Shown here: positions 9,958 through 18,311 of the stretch, in pieces
Numbering within the stretch: the stretch's first letter is position 1
Layout of the letters: each line of letters begins with the position of its first letter
Source: Streptomyces rapamycinicus NRRL 5491
GTDB taxonomy: Bacteria > Actinomycetota > Actinomycetes > Streptomycetales > Streptomycetaceae
NCBI RefSeq assembly: GCF_024298965.1
Contig: NZ_CP085193.1
Location: forward strand, 10,912,001 to 10,976,000
Length of the DNA stretch: 64,000 nt
Direction of reading: 5' to 3'
Position numbers and translations under genes: made by a program
Notes under the pieces: model-generated
What the model saw: the letters and a program-made list of their open reading frames with translations, nothing else
Told to the model about the DNA's origin: nothing
Databases searched by the model: none

Positions 9958-10830
9958 ATGGCCACGCCGCTCACCGCCGACCGTCTGCTCAAGGCGCTTC
10001 GCGACGAGGGACTGGAAGTCCATGAGTACCGCGACTGGCGGACTCACAACCGCAACAGCAAGGGCCCCTGGGGGCCGGTCAACGGTGTGATGATCCATCA
10101 CACCGTCACCAAGGGCACGGACTCCTCCGTGGAGCTGTGTTACGAGGGGCACTCCTCGCTGCCGGGGCCGCTGTGCCACGGCGTCATCGACAAGTCCGGC
10201 GCGGTCCACCTGGTCGGCAACGGCCGCGCCAACCACGCGGGCCTGGGCGACAGCGACGTGCTCAGAGCCGTCGTCAACGAATCGGCGCTGCCCGCCGACA
10301 ACGAGGCCGACACCGACGGCAACCGCCACTTCTACGGCTTCGAGTGCGTCAACCTCGGCGACGGCGAGGACCCCTGGCCGGAGGCGCAGAAGCTGGCGAT
10401 CGAGAAGGTGTCCGCGGCCATCTGCCGGGCGCACGGCTGGACCCAGCGCTCGGTGATCGGCCATCTGGAGTGGCAGCCGGGCAAGGTCGACCCGCGTGGC
10501 TTCACCATGGACAGCATGCGCAGCCGCGTCGCCAAGCGGCTCGGCGCCAAACCGGACGGCCCGGCCCCCAAACCACCGGCGACCTACGAGCCGTTCCCGG
10601 GCGCCGACTTCTTCCGGAACGGCCGCGAGAGCAAGATCATCACAGCGATGGGCAAGCGGCTGGTGGCCGAGGGCTGCGGACGCTACGAGGAGGGCCCGAG
10701 CCCGGAGTGGACCGAGGCGGACCGCAAGTCCTACGCGGCCTGGCAGCGCAAGCTGGGCTACTCCGGCGATGACGCGGACGGCGTCCCCGGCAAGACCAGC
10801 TGGGACAAGCTGCGCGTGCCGAACGTCTAG
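9958..10830 (+). CDS. N-acetylmuramoyl-L-alanine amidase with peptidoglycan-binding tail
   Basis: This 290-residue type-2 amidase cleaves the bond between N-acetylmuramic acid and L-alanine in peptidoglycan. Zinc-ligand candidates are H46/H47 in M-I-H-H-T, the histidine of V-I-G-H-L-E-W near 168, and the aspartate of K-V-D-P-R near 178. A proline-rich linker near residue 200 leads to a peptidoglycan-binding-like domain (F-P-G-A-D-F-F start, G-V-P-G-K-T-S-W-D near the end). AAGGAG lies 10 bases before the ATG. There is no signal peptide, as in phage endolysins. It lies 79 bases after the last tail gene in the same direction, so it could be cargo, a lytic component or an unrelated endolysin-like gene. 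Confidence 0.85.
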   Translation: MATPLTADRLLKALRDEGLEVHEYRDWRTHNRNSKGPWGPVNGVMIHHTVTKGTDSSVELCYEGHSSLPGPLCHGVIDKSGAVHLVGNGRANHAGLGDSDVLRAVVNESALPADNEADTDGNRHFYGFECVNLGDGEDPWPEAQKLAIEKVSAAICRAHGWTQRSVIGHLEWQPGKVDPRGFTMDSMRSRVAKRLGAKPDGPAPKPPATYEPFPGADFFRNGRESKIITAMGKRLVAEGCGRYEEGPSPEWTEADRKSYAAWQRKLGYSGDDADGVPGKTSWDKLRVPNV

Positions 10831-10896
10831 CGTCACACCGGTTTCCCTCAGGCCGCTACGGCGGCTTCCCCGCGCCGGGGGCGGAGCGAGGAGCGG

Positions 10897-11526
10897 TCAG
10901 CCGTCCTCGCTCCCGTCCCCGGGGCAGCCCGCGTCCAGCAGCGGGTCGATACCCGCCCGCAGGAAGCGCAGCAGGGTGTCGTCCGGCGTGGCGGCCAGCG
11001 CCGGTGTGCGGATGGCCAGGCGCAGCAGGGTGATGCCCATCAGCCACGCCGCCATCAACTCGGCCCGCAGTTCGGCGTCCTCGCCCTCCAGACGCCGCGC
11101 GAACCCCTCCGAGAACACCTCGGTGATCTCCTCGCGGAACCGCCCGACGGTCTCCTCCCGGCTGGAGGAGCGCAGCTTGGTCAGCAGCGGATGCGGGGCC
11201 TCCTCCTCGGTGGGCCCCCTGGAGACCACGTCGCAGATCCACGCCGACACCTCGTCCAGCGGCAGATGGCGCAGTGGCTCGAACATGCCGGTGCTGGTCG
11301 ACACCGCGTCGAACAGCGCCTCCTTTGAGCCGAAATAGCGGTAGACCAGGGCGGCGTCCACCCCCGCGTCCTTGGCGATGTCGCGCACGCTGCAGCCGTC
11401 GTAGCCGTATCTGGCGAACCGCAGCGCGGCGGCGCCCAGCAGGGCGCTGCGCGTGCCCGCCGCGTCGTATCTGCGGGCGCGGCGCGGGTGGTCGTCGCAC
11501 CCTCCTGTGTCGCTTGCCCGGTTCAC
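10897..11526 (-). CDS. TetR-family transcriptional regulator
   Basis: This is a 209-residue one-component repressor-type regulator. The N-terminal helix-turn-helix reads R-F-A-R-Y-G-Y-D-G-C-S-V-R-D-I-A then A-L-V-Y-R-Y-F-G-S-K-E-A-L, typical of TetR DNA-binding domains. The rest is the variable ligand-binding domain. I chose the GTG at 11526 because GGAGG sits 8 bases upstream; an ATG at 11559 would add 11 residues without a good ribosome site. It is divergent from UDP-glucose dehydrogenase across about 260 bases, so it may control the sugar/glycosyltransferase/exporter genes. That link rests on position only. Confidence 0.85.
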   Translation of the reverse strand: MNRASDTGGCDDHPRRARRYDAAGTRSALLGAAALRFARYGYDGCSVRDIAKDAGVDAALVYRYFGSKEALFDAVSTSTGMFEPLRHLPLDEVSAWICDVVSRGPTEEEAPHPLLTKLRSSSREETVGRFREEITEVFSEGFARRLEGEDAELRAELMAAWLMGITLLRLAIRTPALAATPDDTLLRFLRAGIDPLLDAGCPGDGSEDG

Positions 11527-11789
11527 CTGTCGTACCTCCGCCTGGACCGTGCCGTACATGCTGCCGGTTCAGCCTCGCATGTCCAGAAGTCACCCACTGT
11601 TGTCATCACTTGTTGACCAAGCTGTGGGTCGGCGCGTTATGTTTTGTCAACGCGTGGTGACTTTGGTCGCCGCAACGCACGGTCCAGGCCGGACGACGGT
11701 GTCCAACCTGCTCGTATCCCGACCGGGCGGCCCCGCGCCGCCCTCGCCACGCACCCGCATCTGACCCCCAGCAGAAGTGGTGATCCCCT
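11527..11789. promoter_or_regulatory. Divergent promoter region, TetR gene / UDP-glucose dehydrogenase
   Basis: On the plus strand TTGACC at 11613-11618 is followed after 19 bases by TATGTT at 11638-11643, a plausible sigma-70-type promoter. Inverted half-sites surround it: AAGTCACC at 11587-11594 with GGTGACTT at 11656-11663, and GTTGAC at 11612-11617 with GTCAAC at 11646-11651. The second pair brackets the spacer and -10 region, where a TetR repressor could block transcription. Promoter and operator are inferred from pattern only. Confidence 0.4.
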
Positions 11790-13103
11790 GTGCAGATACG
11801 ACGCGTCGCGGTGGTGGGCACCGGCTATGTCGGGCTGACCACCGGCGCCTGTCTGGCCACCCTCGGCCATCGAGTGGTGTGCGCGGACACCGACCACCGG
11901 AAGGTCGAACGGCTCCGGCGCGGACAGGTCGACATCCTCGAGCCCCGGCTGCCCGAACTCGTCCGGGAGGGACTGGACTCCGGGCGGCTCGCGTTCGTCC
12001 GCGACACCCGGGCCGCGGTCGCCGACGCCGACGTGGTGTTCCTGTGCCTGCCCACCCCGATGGGCGTCGGTGGCGCCGCCGACCTGGCCGCCGTCGAGGC
12101 CGTGGCGGACCAGATCCGCGACGCGCTGCCGCGCGGCAGCGTGGTGGTCAACAAGTCCACCGTGCCCGTGGGCACCGCCGAGCGCGTCGCCGCGCTGCTG
12201 GACCGCCCCGACGTGGCCGTGGTGTCCAACCCCGAGTTCCTCCGCGAGGGTTACGCGGTGCGCGACTTCCTCCACCCCGACCGCATCGTGGTCGGCGCCG
12301 CGGACCGGGACGCGGCGCGACGGGTGGCGGACCTGTACGCCGGACTGGACGCCCCGCTGGTGCTCACCGACGCCGCGGGCGCCGAACTCGTCAAGTACGC
12401 GGCCAACTTCTTCCTGGCCATGAAGCTCTCCTTCGCCAACAACCTCGCCACGCTGTGCGAGCACTTCGGCGCCGATGTGGACGATGTGCTCACGGGTATC
12501 GGCCACGACCCCCGCATCGGCTCGGCCTTCGTCAAACCGGGCCCCGGCTGGGGCGGCTCCTGCCTGCCCAAGGACACCCACGCCCTGCTGACGGTCTGCC
12601 AGGAGTCGGGCGTGGACTTCCCGCTGCTGGGCGCCACCATCGAGACCAACGTCGAACACCAGCGGCGGCTCGTCGAGCGCGTGGTGGCCGGATGCACCCG
12701 GGGCGACGGCTCGCTGCGCGGCGTACGGCTGGGCGTGCTCGGCCTGGCGTTCAAGGCGGGCACCTCCGATCTGCGCGACTCACCGGCCCTGGCCATCGCC
12801 CGGCTGCTCAAGGAGCGGGGGGCCGAACTCCACGCCTACGACCCCGCGCTCAGCGAGACCCGCCCCGACCTCAGCGATCTGCTCACCCTCGCGGACACCC
12901 CCGAGGAGGCCCTCCGGGGAGCGCGTGCCTGTCTCGTCCTGACCGAGTGGCCGGAGTTCCGCGCCCTGGACTGGGAGCGCGTCGCCGGACTGCTCGGGTC
13001 CCCGGTGGTCTACGACTTCCGCAACCTCCTGGACCCGGACCGGCTGCGCCGCGCCGGACTCACCTGCGAGGGCATCGGCCGCACGCCCGCGATGGCGCGC
13101 TGA
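11790..13103 (+). CDS. ugd: UDP-glucose 6-dehydrogenase
   Basis: This 437-residue enzyme oxidises UDP-glucose twice with NAD+ to UDP-glucuronic acid. The N-terminal Rossmann motif V-V-G-T-G-Y-V-G-L covers residues 7-15. N-K-S-T-V-P-V-G-T and the central E-L-V-K-Y-A-A-N-F-F are both family signatures. The catalytic cysteine is C258 in G-G-S-C-L-P-K-D. The C-terminal UDP-binding part contains G-L-A-F-K-A-G-T-S-D-L-R-D-S. The length is normal and the start is GTG. It is followed 69 bases on by a glycosyltransferase and then an exporter, which suggests it supplies UDP-glucuronate for that transferase rather than for capsule synthesis. Confidence 0.93.
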   Translation: MQIRRVAVVGTGYVGLTTGACLATLGHRVVCADTDHRKVERLRRGQVDILEPRLPELVREGLDSGRLAFVRDTRAAVADADVVFLCLPTPMGVGGAADLAAVEAVADQIRDALPRGSVVVNKSTVPVGTAERVAALLDRPDVAVVSNPEFLREGYAVRDFLHPDRIVVGAADRDAARRVADLYAGLDAPLVLTDAAGAELVKYAANFFLAMKLSFANNLATLCEHFGADVDDVLTGIGHDPRIGSAFVKPGPGWGGSCLPKDTHALLTVCQESGVDFPLLGATIETNVEHQRRLVERVVAGCTRGDGSLRGVRLGVLGLAFKAGTSDLRDSPALAIARLLKERGAELHAYDPALSETRPDLSDLLTLADTPEEALRGARACLVLTEWPEFRALDWERVAGLLGSPVVYDFRNLLDPDRLRRAGLTCEGIGRTPAMAR

Positions 13104-13172
13104 CCGCCCCGCCCGCCCCTTCCTCGCCGTATCCCTCCCGTACGAGACCCTTCCCACAGAAAGGCCCCTGCG

Positions 13173-14408
13173 TTGCGGGTACTGTTCACTACGCTCGGCA
13201 GCCCCTCCCACGGCCGCGCCCAGCTTCCCCTGGCCCGGGCCCTCGCGGCGGCCGGTCATGAGGTGCTGGTGGCCACCACCCCGGTCCTCGCCCCCGTCTT
13301 CGCATCGGACGATGTGCGGGTGACCACGTGCCTCGACGACCTCTCCCCGGCGACCTTCCTCGGCCCCGCGATGGCCGAGGAGGCCGGCCCGGCCGGTCCG
13401 CCGGACATGGCCCGGATGGACGATGCGGAGCGGCAGGCCTTCCTGCTGCGCGTCGTCGCCAAGGTCCTGTCCGGCCCGATGGCCACAACGCTCCTGGACG
13501 CCCTGCTCCCCGTGGCCCGCGACTTCCGGCCCGACCTCATCCTGCGCGACGGCATGGACCTCGGCTCCTGCCTCATCGCCGAAACCCTCGGCATACCGCA
13601 GCTGCCCACCCCTTCCGGGAGCAGCAACACCTTCAACCCGGACAAGGTGCTGCCGCACCTCAACGCCCTGCGGCAGCAGCACGGGCTGTCCATCTCCGAA
13701 GACCCGCTGTCGGTGGTCCCGCACGGGCGGATCGACTACGTACCACCGGCCTTCTCCTTCGCCCAGCACCTGCCGACGTCCTGGGCCTACCGGCAGACGG
13801 TGGACGTGGACCGCGGTGCCGTGCTGCCGCGCTGGGTCGCCGAACTGCCCACCGACCGCCCGCTGGTGTTCGCCGCCATCGGCACTGCGATCCCCATGCT
13901 CCGCGACAAGGCGCGCGAGGCGGACGACTCCGCGCCGGCCATGCCGACGCCGGACCCGGTGCAGACGCTGCAGACCATGATCCAAGCGGTGTCGCGGCTG
14001 GAGGAGTGCACCGCCATCCTCGCCACCGGGGGCATCCCCGTGGACACCGACGGGGTGCCGCCCCATGTGCACATCACCGAGCGGCTGCCCCAGCCACTGC
14101 TGCTGGAATCCGTGGACATCTTCCTCACCCACGGCGGCTTCAACAGCATCCGCGAATCGCTGCGCACGGCGACACCGATGGCGGTGCTGCCCCAGTTCGG
14201 CGACCAGCCCGGCAACGCACGGCGGGTCGAGGAACTCCGGCTCGGCAGGCACATCACCGACACCACGGCGGACGGTATCCTCGCCGGCTGCCGTGAGGTG
14301 CTGGCCGACGAAGGCTGCCGCGCCGTGGCCCGCCGGGCGCGGCTGGAGATGCTGGCGCTCCCGGAGATCGACAGCGCCGTCCTCGACCTGGAGAAGCTCG
14401 CCGGATAA
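13173..14408 (+). CDS. GT1-type (MGT/YjiC-like) glycosyltransferase
   Basis: This 411-residue GT-B fold transferase moves a sugar from a nucleotide donor to a small-molecule acceptor. The N-terminus has L-F-T-T-L-G-S-P-S-H-G-R-A-Q-L-P, the usual acceptor-domain start of antibiotic glycosyltransferases. The C-terminal donor motif T-H-G-G-F-N-S lies near residue 320 and P-Q-F-G-D-Q-P-G-N near 340. The start is TTG, with AGAAAGG about 10 bases upstream. Between UDP-glucose dehydrogenase and a drug exporter, the likely donor is UDP-glucuronate and the acceptor a natural product or antibiotic. Donor and acceptor are inferred. No polyketide or peptide synthase genes lie nearby. Confidence 0.88.
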   Translation: MRVLFTTLGSPSHGRAQLPLARALAAAGHEVLVATTPVLAPVFASDDVRVTTCLDDLSPATFLGPAMAEEAGPAGPPDMARMDDAERQAFLLRVVAKVLSGPMATTLLDALLPVARDFRPDLILRDGMDLGSCLIAETLGIPQLPTPSGSSNTFNPDKVLPHLNALRQQHGLSISEDPLSVVPHGRIDYVPPAFSFAQHLPTSWAYRQTVDVDRGAVLPRWVAELPTDRPLVFAAIGTAIPMLRDKAREADDSAPAMPTPDPVQTLQTMIQAVSRLEECTAILATGGIPVDTDGVPPHVHITERLPQPLLLESVDIFLTHGGFNSIRESLRTATPMAVLPQFGDQPGNARRVEELRLGRHITDTTADGILAGCREVLADEGCRAVARRARLEMLALPEIDSAVLDLEKLAG

Positions 14409-14414
14409 CACCCC

Positions 14415-14449
14415 GCGCGGAGCCCGGGCCCCGCGCCCGGGCTCCGCGC
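14415..14449. terminator. Strong hairpin between glycosyltransferase and MFS genes
   Basis: A perfect 14-base-pair stem (14415-14428 with 14436-14449) and 7-base loop begins 7 bases after the glycosyltransferase stop. There is no T-run, as is usual in high-GC actinobacteria. It may end or attenuate transcription before the exporter, so the exporter could be expressed at a lower level or from its own promoter. Confidence 0.65.
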
Positions 14450-14495
14450 CCCCGCTACGTCCCCCACGCGCGGCAGAGAAGGTTCGCAGGTACGT

Positions 14496-16112
14496 ATGTC
14501 CTCCTCATCCACCACCACCGAGCCCACCGAGCCCCGGACCCCCGCCCGGCTGACCCACCGCCAGGTCGTCACCGTGCTGTCCGGGCTGATGCTCGGCATG
14601 TTCCTTGCCGCGCTGGACCAGACCGTGGTCTCCTCGGCGCTGCGCACCATCGCCGACGATCTGCACGGACTCACCGCCCAGGCCTGGGTGACCACCGCCT
14701 ATCTCGTCACCGGCACCATCGTCACCCCGCTGTACGGAAAGCTCTCCGACATCTACGGCCGCCGCCCCGTCTATCTGTCCGCGATCGTGCTGTTCACCTT
14801 CGGGTCGCTGCTGTGCGGATTCGCCACGTCCATCCACCAGCTCGCGGCCTTCCGGGCGGTCCAGGGCCTCGGCGGTGGCGGGCTGATGTCCCTCGCCATG
14901 ACGATCATCGCCGACATCACCTCGCCACGGGAGCGCGGCCGCTACCAGGGCTACATCACGGCGGTGTTCGCCGGGTCCAGTGTCATCGGCCCCCTGGTGG
15001 GCGGGGTGTTCGCCGGGCGCGCCACTCTGCTGGGAATCGACGGATGGCGCTGGATCTTCCTGGTCAACGTGCCGCTGGCGGCCCTCGCCATCGTGGTGAT
15101 CCTGCGCGTGCTGCACGTACCCCACCAGCCCGTACGGCACCGGCTGGACTACGGCGGGGCGCTCACGCTGGCGGTCGGCATCGTGCCCCTGCTCGTCGTG
15201 GCCGAACAGGGGCGGAGCTGGGGCTGGGCCTCGCCCCTTGCGCTGGTGATGTACGCGGTGGGCGTGGTCGGGCTGATCGCCTTCGTACTGCTGGAGCGGC
15301 GGATGGCGGATGCCGCGCTGCTGCCGGTCAGGCTGTTCCGCATCCGCGCGTTCCGGCTGGGCACCGTGCTGCACTTCACCGTGGGCATCACCATGTTCGG
15401 CGCCATGACGACCCTTCCGCTCTATCTCCAGCTGGCCAAGGGCATGAGCCCGATGGGGGCGGGCCTGGCCACGCTGCCCACCATGGCGGCGAATGTCACG
15501 GTGACCCTGGTGGTGGGCCGGCTGATGTCACGGACGGGCCGGTTCAAGGTCCAGCTGGCGGCGGGGGTCGGCTCCCTCACTGTCGCCATGCTGGTGTTCG
15601 CCACGCTGAGGGACGACAGCCCGCTGTGGTACGTGGCCATCGGCATGGTGTTCATGGGCGCGGGCCTCGGCGCGGCGATGCAGACGATCACCACGCTCGC
15701 CCAGTCCGAGGTGCCCGGGCGGGACATGGGGGCGGCCACCGCGTCGGTGAACTTCTTCCGGTCCAACGGCGGCACGGTGGGCGCCGCCGCCTTCCTGTCC
15801 ATCCTCTTCTCCCTGGCCGGTACGCGGATCAGCGACCGCCTGGCGGTGGCCTCCCAGGACGCGTCGTTCCGCAGGCTGGCCGGGGAACCGGCGAACGCGG
15901 AGGCGCTGAAGGGCGTCGTACGGCCCGACGGCGGGGTGAACCTGGAGGACTCCGCCTTCCTCCACCACCTCGATCCGGCCGTGGCGCAGCCGTTCCTGGA
16001 GGGCTATGTGAGCGCCCTGCGCGTGGTCTTCCTCACCGGGGCCGCGGTGGGCCTGATCGCCTTCGTGATCGCCGCCTGGCGGGTGCCGAACACCCAGCTC
16101 TCCGCCGACTGA
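14496..16112 (+). CDS. MFS drug exporter, DHA2 (14-TM) family
   Basis: This 538-residue multidrug transporter resembles the EmrB/QacA group. The first helix contains L-D-Q-T-V-V-S-S-A-L-R-T-I, the DHA2 motif around L-D-x-T-x-V-N/S. G-K-L-S-D-I-Y-G-R-R-P follows the second helix (MFS motif A). The predicted hydrophobic segments and length fit 14 transmembrane helices, driving proton-coupled efflux. AGAAGG lies upstream of the ATG. It follows the glycosyltransferase after 87 bases containing a hairpin. It plausibly exports the glycosylated product or the parent toxic compound. Confidence 0.9.
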   Translation: MSSSSTTTEPTEPRTPARLTHRQVVTVLSGLMLGMFLAALDQTVVSSALRTIADDLHGLTAQAWVTTAYLVTGTIVTPLYGKLSDIYGRRPVYLSAIVLFTFGSLLCGFATSIHQLAAFRAVQGLGGGGLMSLAMTIIADITSPRERGRYQGYITAVFAGSSVIGPLVGGVFAGRATLLGIDGWRWIFLVNVPLAALAIVVILRVLHVPHQPVRHRLDYGGALTLAVGIVPLLVVAEQGRSWGWASPLALVMYAVGVVGLIAFVLLERRMADAALLPVRLFRIRAFRLGTVLHFTVGITMFGAMTTLPLYLQLAKGMSPMGAGLATLPTMAANVTVTLVVGRLMSRTGRFKVQLAAGVGSLTVAMLVFATLRDDSPLWYVAIGMVFMGAGLGAAMQTITTLAQSEVPGRDMGAATASVNFFRSNGGTVGAAAFLSILFSLAGTRISDRLAVASQDASFRRLAGEPANAEALKGVVRPDGGVNLEDSAFLHHLDPAVAQPFLEGYVSALRVVFLTGAAVGLIAFVIAAWRVPNTQLSAD

Positions 16113-16199
16113 CGCGGTCGGCGGGAGCGGGCGGCCACACCGAGGCGACGGCGAGGCGACGGCGAGCGGACCACCGCACGGACCGGGTGGGGCCGGGAG

Positions 16200-16916
16200 C
16201 TACCAGGGCGCCGGAGTGCCGTCCCAGGAGAAGAATCCGCCGGTGGGCCCGGTGTCCGGGAGGAGGGCGAGCCGGACCGCGCCCGCCGCGCCCTCGGCCG
16301 GATCCCCGTCGCTCCCGGCGGCGCGGGCGTTCAGATCGGTCCTGCGCAGTCCGGGGGCCAGTGCGTTGACCTTGAAGCCTTCGGAGGCCAGGGCCTGCGC
16401 CGTGTAGAGGGTGAGAGCGTTCAGGGCCGTCTTGGAGGAGCGATAGGCCGCGCCCGACCCGGCGGACACGGCGAACGGGTGCTCCGGGTCCGCGCTCCAG
16501 GTCAGCGAGCCGGTGCCGCTGGAGACATTGACGATCCGGGGCGCGTCCGAGCGGCGCAGGGCCGGGAGGAATGCGTTGGTGACGGCGAGGACGCCGAAGA
16601 CGTTGGTCTCATAGGTCCGGCGGAAGTCCTCGAGACCGGCCTCGGGGGCCGTGGAGCCGCCCGCCATGATCCCCGCGTTGTTGACCAGGATGTCCAGCCG
16701 TTCCAGCTGGGCCGCGGCCGTGGCGACGCTGTCCGCGTCGGTCACGTCGAGCACCATCAGCCGGGCGTCGCCGCCGATCTCCTCGACGGCCCGCCGCCCC
16801 CGCTCGGCGTCGCGCGAGCCCACGTACACGGTGAGTCCCTCGGCACCGAGCTGGCGTGCGATTTCCTTGCCGATGCCCTTGTTGGCACCGGTGACCAGTG
16901 CTGTGCGATCGTTCAT
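16200..16916 (-). CDS. SDR family oxidoreductase
   Basis: This 238-residue short-chain dehydrogenase/reductase has the NAD(P) motif T-G-A-N-K-G-I-G (residues 9-16), N-N-A-G near 83, a serine in N-V-S-S-G-T-G and the catalytic Y-x-x-x-K in A-Y-R-S-S-K. The pattern is the classical carbonyl-reductase-like SDR. The substrate is unknown. It is divergent from an XRE-family regulator with 81 bases between the starts, so that regulator is the obvious candidate controller. Confidence 0.88.
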   Translation of the reverse strand: MNDRTALVTGANKGIGKEIARQLGAEGLTVYVGSRDAERGRRAVEEIGGDARLMVLDVTDADSVATAAAQLERLDILVNNAGIMAGGSTAPEAGLEDFRRTYETNVFGVLAVTNAFLPALRRSDAPRIVNVSSGTGSLTWSADPEHPFAVSAGSGAAYRSSKTALNALTLYTAQALASEGFKVNALAPGLRRTDLNARAAGSDGDPAEGAAGAVRLALLPDTGPTGGFFSWDGTPAPW

Positions 16917-16997
16917 GGCACCAAGGGTTCCCCGGCCACGTCCACCCTGCCAGGGACAACCTGTCCCAGGCAGTACCCGTCAGCCCAAGGAGGCAGC

Positions 16998-17840
16998 ATG
17001 GCGAGGCATGAGCTGGCCCGCTTCCTGCGGGACCGCCGCGAGGGGCTGCGTCCCCAGGACATCGGCCTGCCCGCCGACCCCCACCGCCGTACGCCCGGGC
17101 TGCGGCGGGAGGAGGTGGCGGAGCTGGCCCATATGTCGGTCGACTACTACACCCGCCTCGAGCAGGCCCGTGGCCCCCGGCCCTCGCCGCGCATCCTGGA
17201 CGGGCTGGCGGGGGCGCTGCGGCTCGCGCCCGCCGAGCGCAGCCATCTGTTCCGGCTCGCGGGGACGAGCGCGCCCCCGGGCGCGCGGGCGGTCCGGCGG
17301 GTCCGCCCGCATGTGGCCCAGATGCTCCGGCGGCTGCCCGACACCGCGGCGATCGTCACCGACGCCGCCTACGACGTGATCGCCTGGAACCCGCTGGCCC
17401 AGGCCCTGCTCGGCGACGACCTCGGCCGGGACGGAAACCTCGCCCGCCGCCGCTTCCTCGGCCGGGGCCACGCGTACGAGAGCTCCAGCGCCGAGGAGTT
17501 CGGGCACATCGTGGTCGCGCGGCTGCGCCGGGCCGCCGACCGCTACCCCCGGGACGCGGCGCTCACCGAGCTGCTGGGCGAACTGCGCACCGGCAGCGAG
17601 GAGTTCCGGCAGATCTGGGAGGAACGGCCGGTCCACGCCCCCGGACACCGGACCAAGACCGTCGACCACCCCACGGCCGGAACGCTCCGGCTCAACTGCG
17701 ACGTCCTGCTCGTCCCCGAGGACGACCAGGAGGTGGTCCTGATCACGGCCGACCCCGGGTCCCCCTCCGCCCGTACGATCCGCGGGCTCGCGGTCGCGGT
17801 GGCGGACAGGACGAGCGCGATGGATGCGTCAGTTCCGTGA
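16998..17840 (+). CDS. XRE-type regulator with MmyB-like ligand domain
   Basis: This 280-residue protein has an N-terminal helix-turn-helix (residues ~10-70, with R-T-P-G-L-R-R-E-E-V-A-E-L-A and D-Y-Y-T-R-L-E-Q). A MmyB-like C-terminal domain follows, with Y-D-V-I-A-W-N-P-L near residue 125 and D-H-P-T-A-G-T-L-R near 225. This architecture is very common in Streptomyces and usually regulates a divergent oxidoreductase. The ATG at 16998 is fixed by AAGGAGG at 16987-16993. Its 3' end overlaps the convergent GlsB-like gene by 12 bases. Confidence 0.9.
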   Translation: MARHELARFLRDRREGLRPQDIGLPADPHRRTPGLRREEVAELAHMSVDYYTRLEQARGPRPSPRILDGLAGALRLAPAERSHLFRLAGTSAPPGARAVRRVRPHVAQMLRRLPDTAAIVTDAAYDVIAWNPLAQALLGDDLGRDGNLARRRFLGRGHAYESSSAEEFGHIVVARLRRAADRYPRDAALTELLGELRTGSEEFRQIWEERPVHAPGHRTKTVDHPTAGTLRLNCDVLLVPEDDQEVVLITADPGSPSARTIRGLAVAVADRTSAMDASVP

Positions 17841-18095
17841 ATTGCCGAACAACAGGCGGTACACGACCAGGAGGACGAAGGCGCCACCGATCGCCGCGCC
17901 CCAGGTGGCGGGGTCGAAGAACTCCTTCTGGACCGGGCGGTCGAAGAACTTCGCGGAGATCCAGCCGCCCACGAACGCCCCCGCGACGCCGATGGCCGTG
18001 GTGCCGACCAGCCCGCCCGGGTCGCGCCCGGGAAGGAGGATCTTGGCGATGACTCCGGCCAGCAGGCCGAGGATGATCCAGCTCACGATACCCAC
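17829..18095 (-). CDS. GlsB/YeaQ/YmgE family membrane protein
   Basis: This 88-residue protein has a hydrophobic first segment (I-V-S-W-I-I-L-G-L-L-A-G), the family motif G-R-D-P-G-G near 24-29, a second glycine-rich segment with G-A-F-V-G-G-W and a third hydrophobic segment at 66-83. The family (transglycosylase-associated) consists of small three-helix membrane proteins linked to stress and surface charge; no enzymatic activity is established. The GTG at 18095 gives the canonical family N-terminus with a purine-rich GAAGGGGA upstream. Longer in-frame extensions lack family similarity. Confidence 0.85.
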   Translation of the reverse strand: MGIVSWIILGLLAGVIAKILLPGRDPGGLVGTTAIGVAGAFVGGWISAKFFDRPVQKEFFDPATWGAAIGGAFVLLVVYRLLFGNSRN

Positions 18096-18311
18096 GTTGT
18101 TCGTCCCCTTCGTCGTGCTGTCGTGCTGTTGTGCTCTCGTGCCGGGGTGAGTGAGCCCGGTCGATGACGTGTTCAGTCGGTTGTGCGGGTGTACGGGCGT
18201 CAACGAAGACGCTGCCCGCTCGGCGGTGGTTGCGAGCGGCTTGATCTTCCTGATGCCCGGGGAGCGGTGCGCCATGCCTGGACCGGATGTGAGGGCCGTG
18301 AGGGGATTCGG

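Noticed and set aside
17829..18275. Longer start for the GlsB-like protein
   Set aside because: The 60 extra N-terminal residues have no similarity to the family, and the GTG at 18095 gives the standard length.
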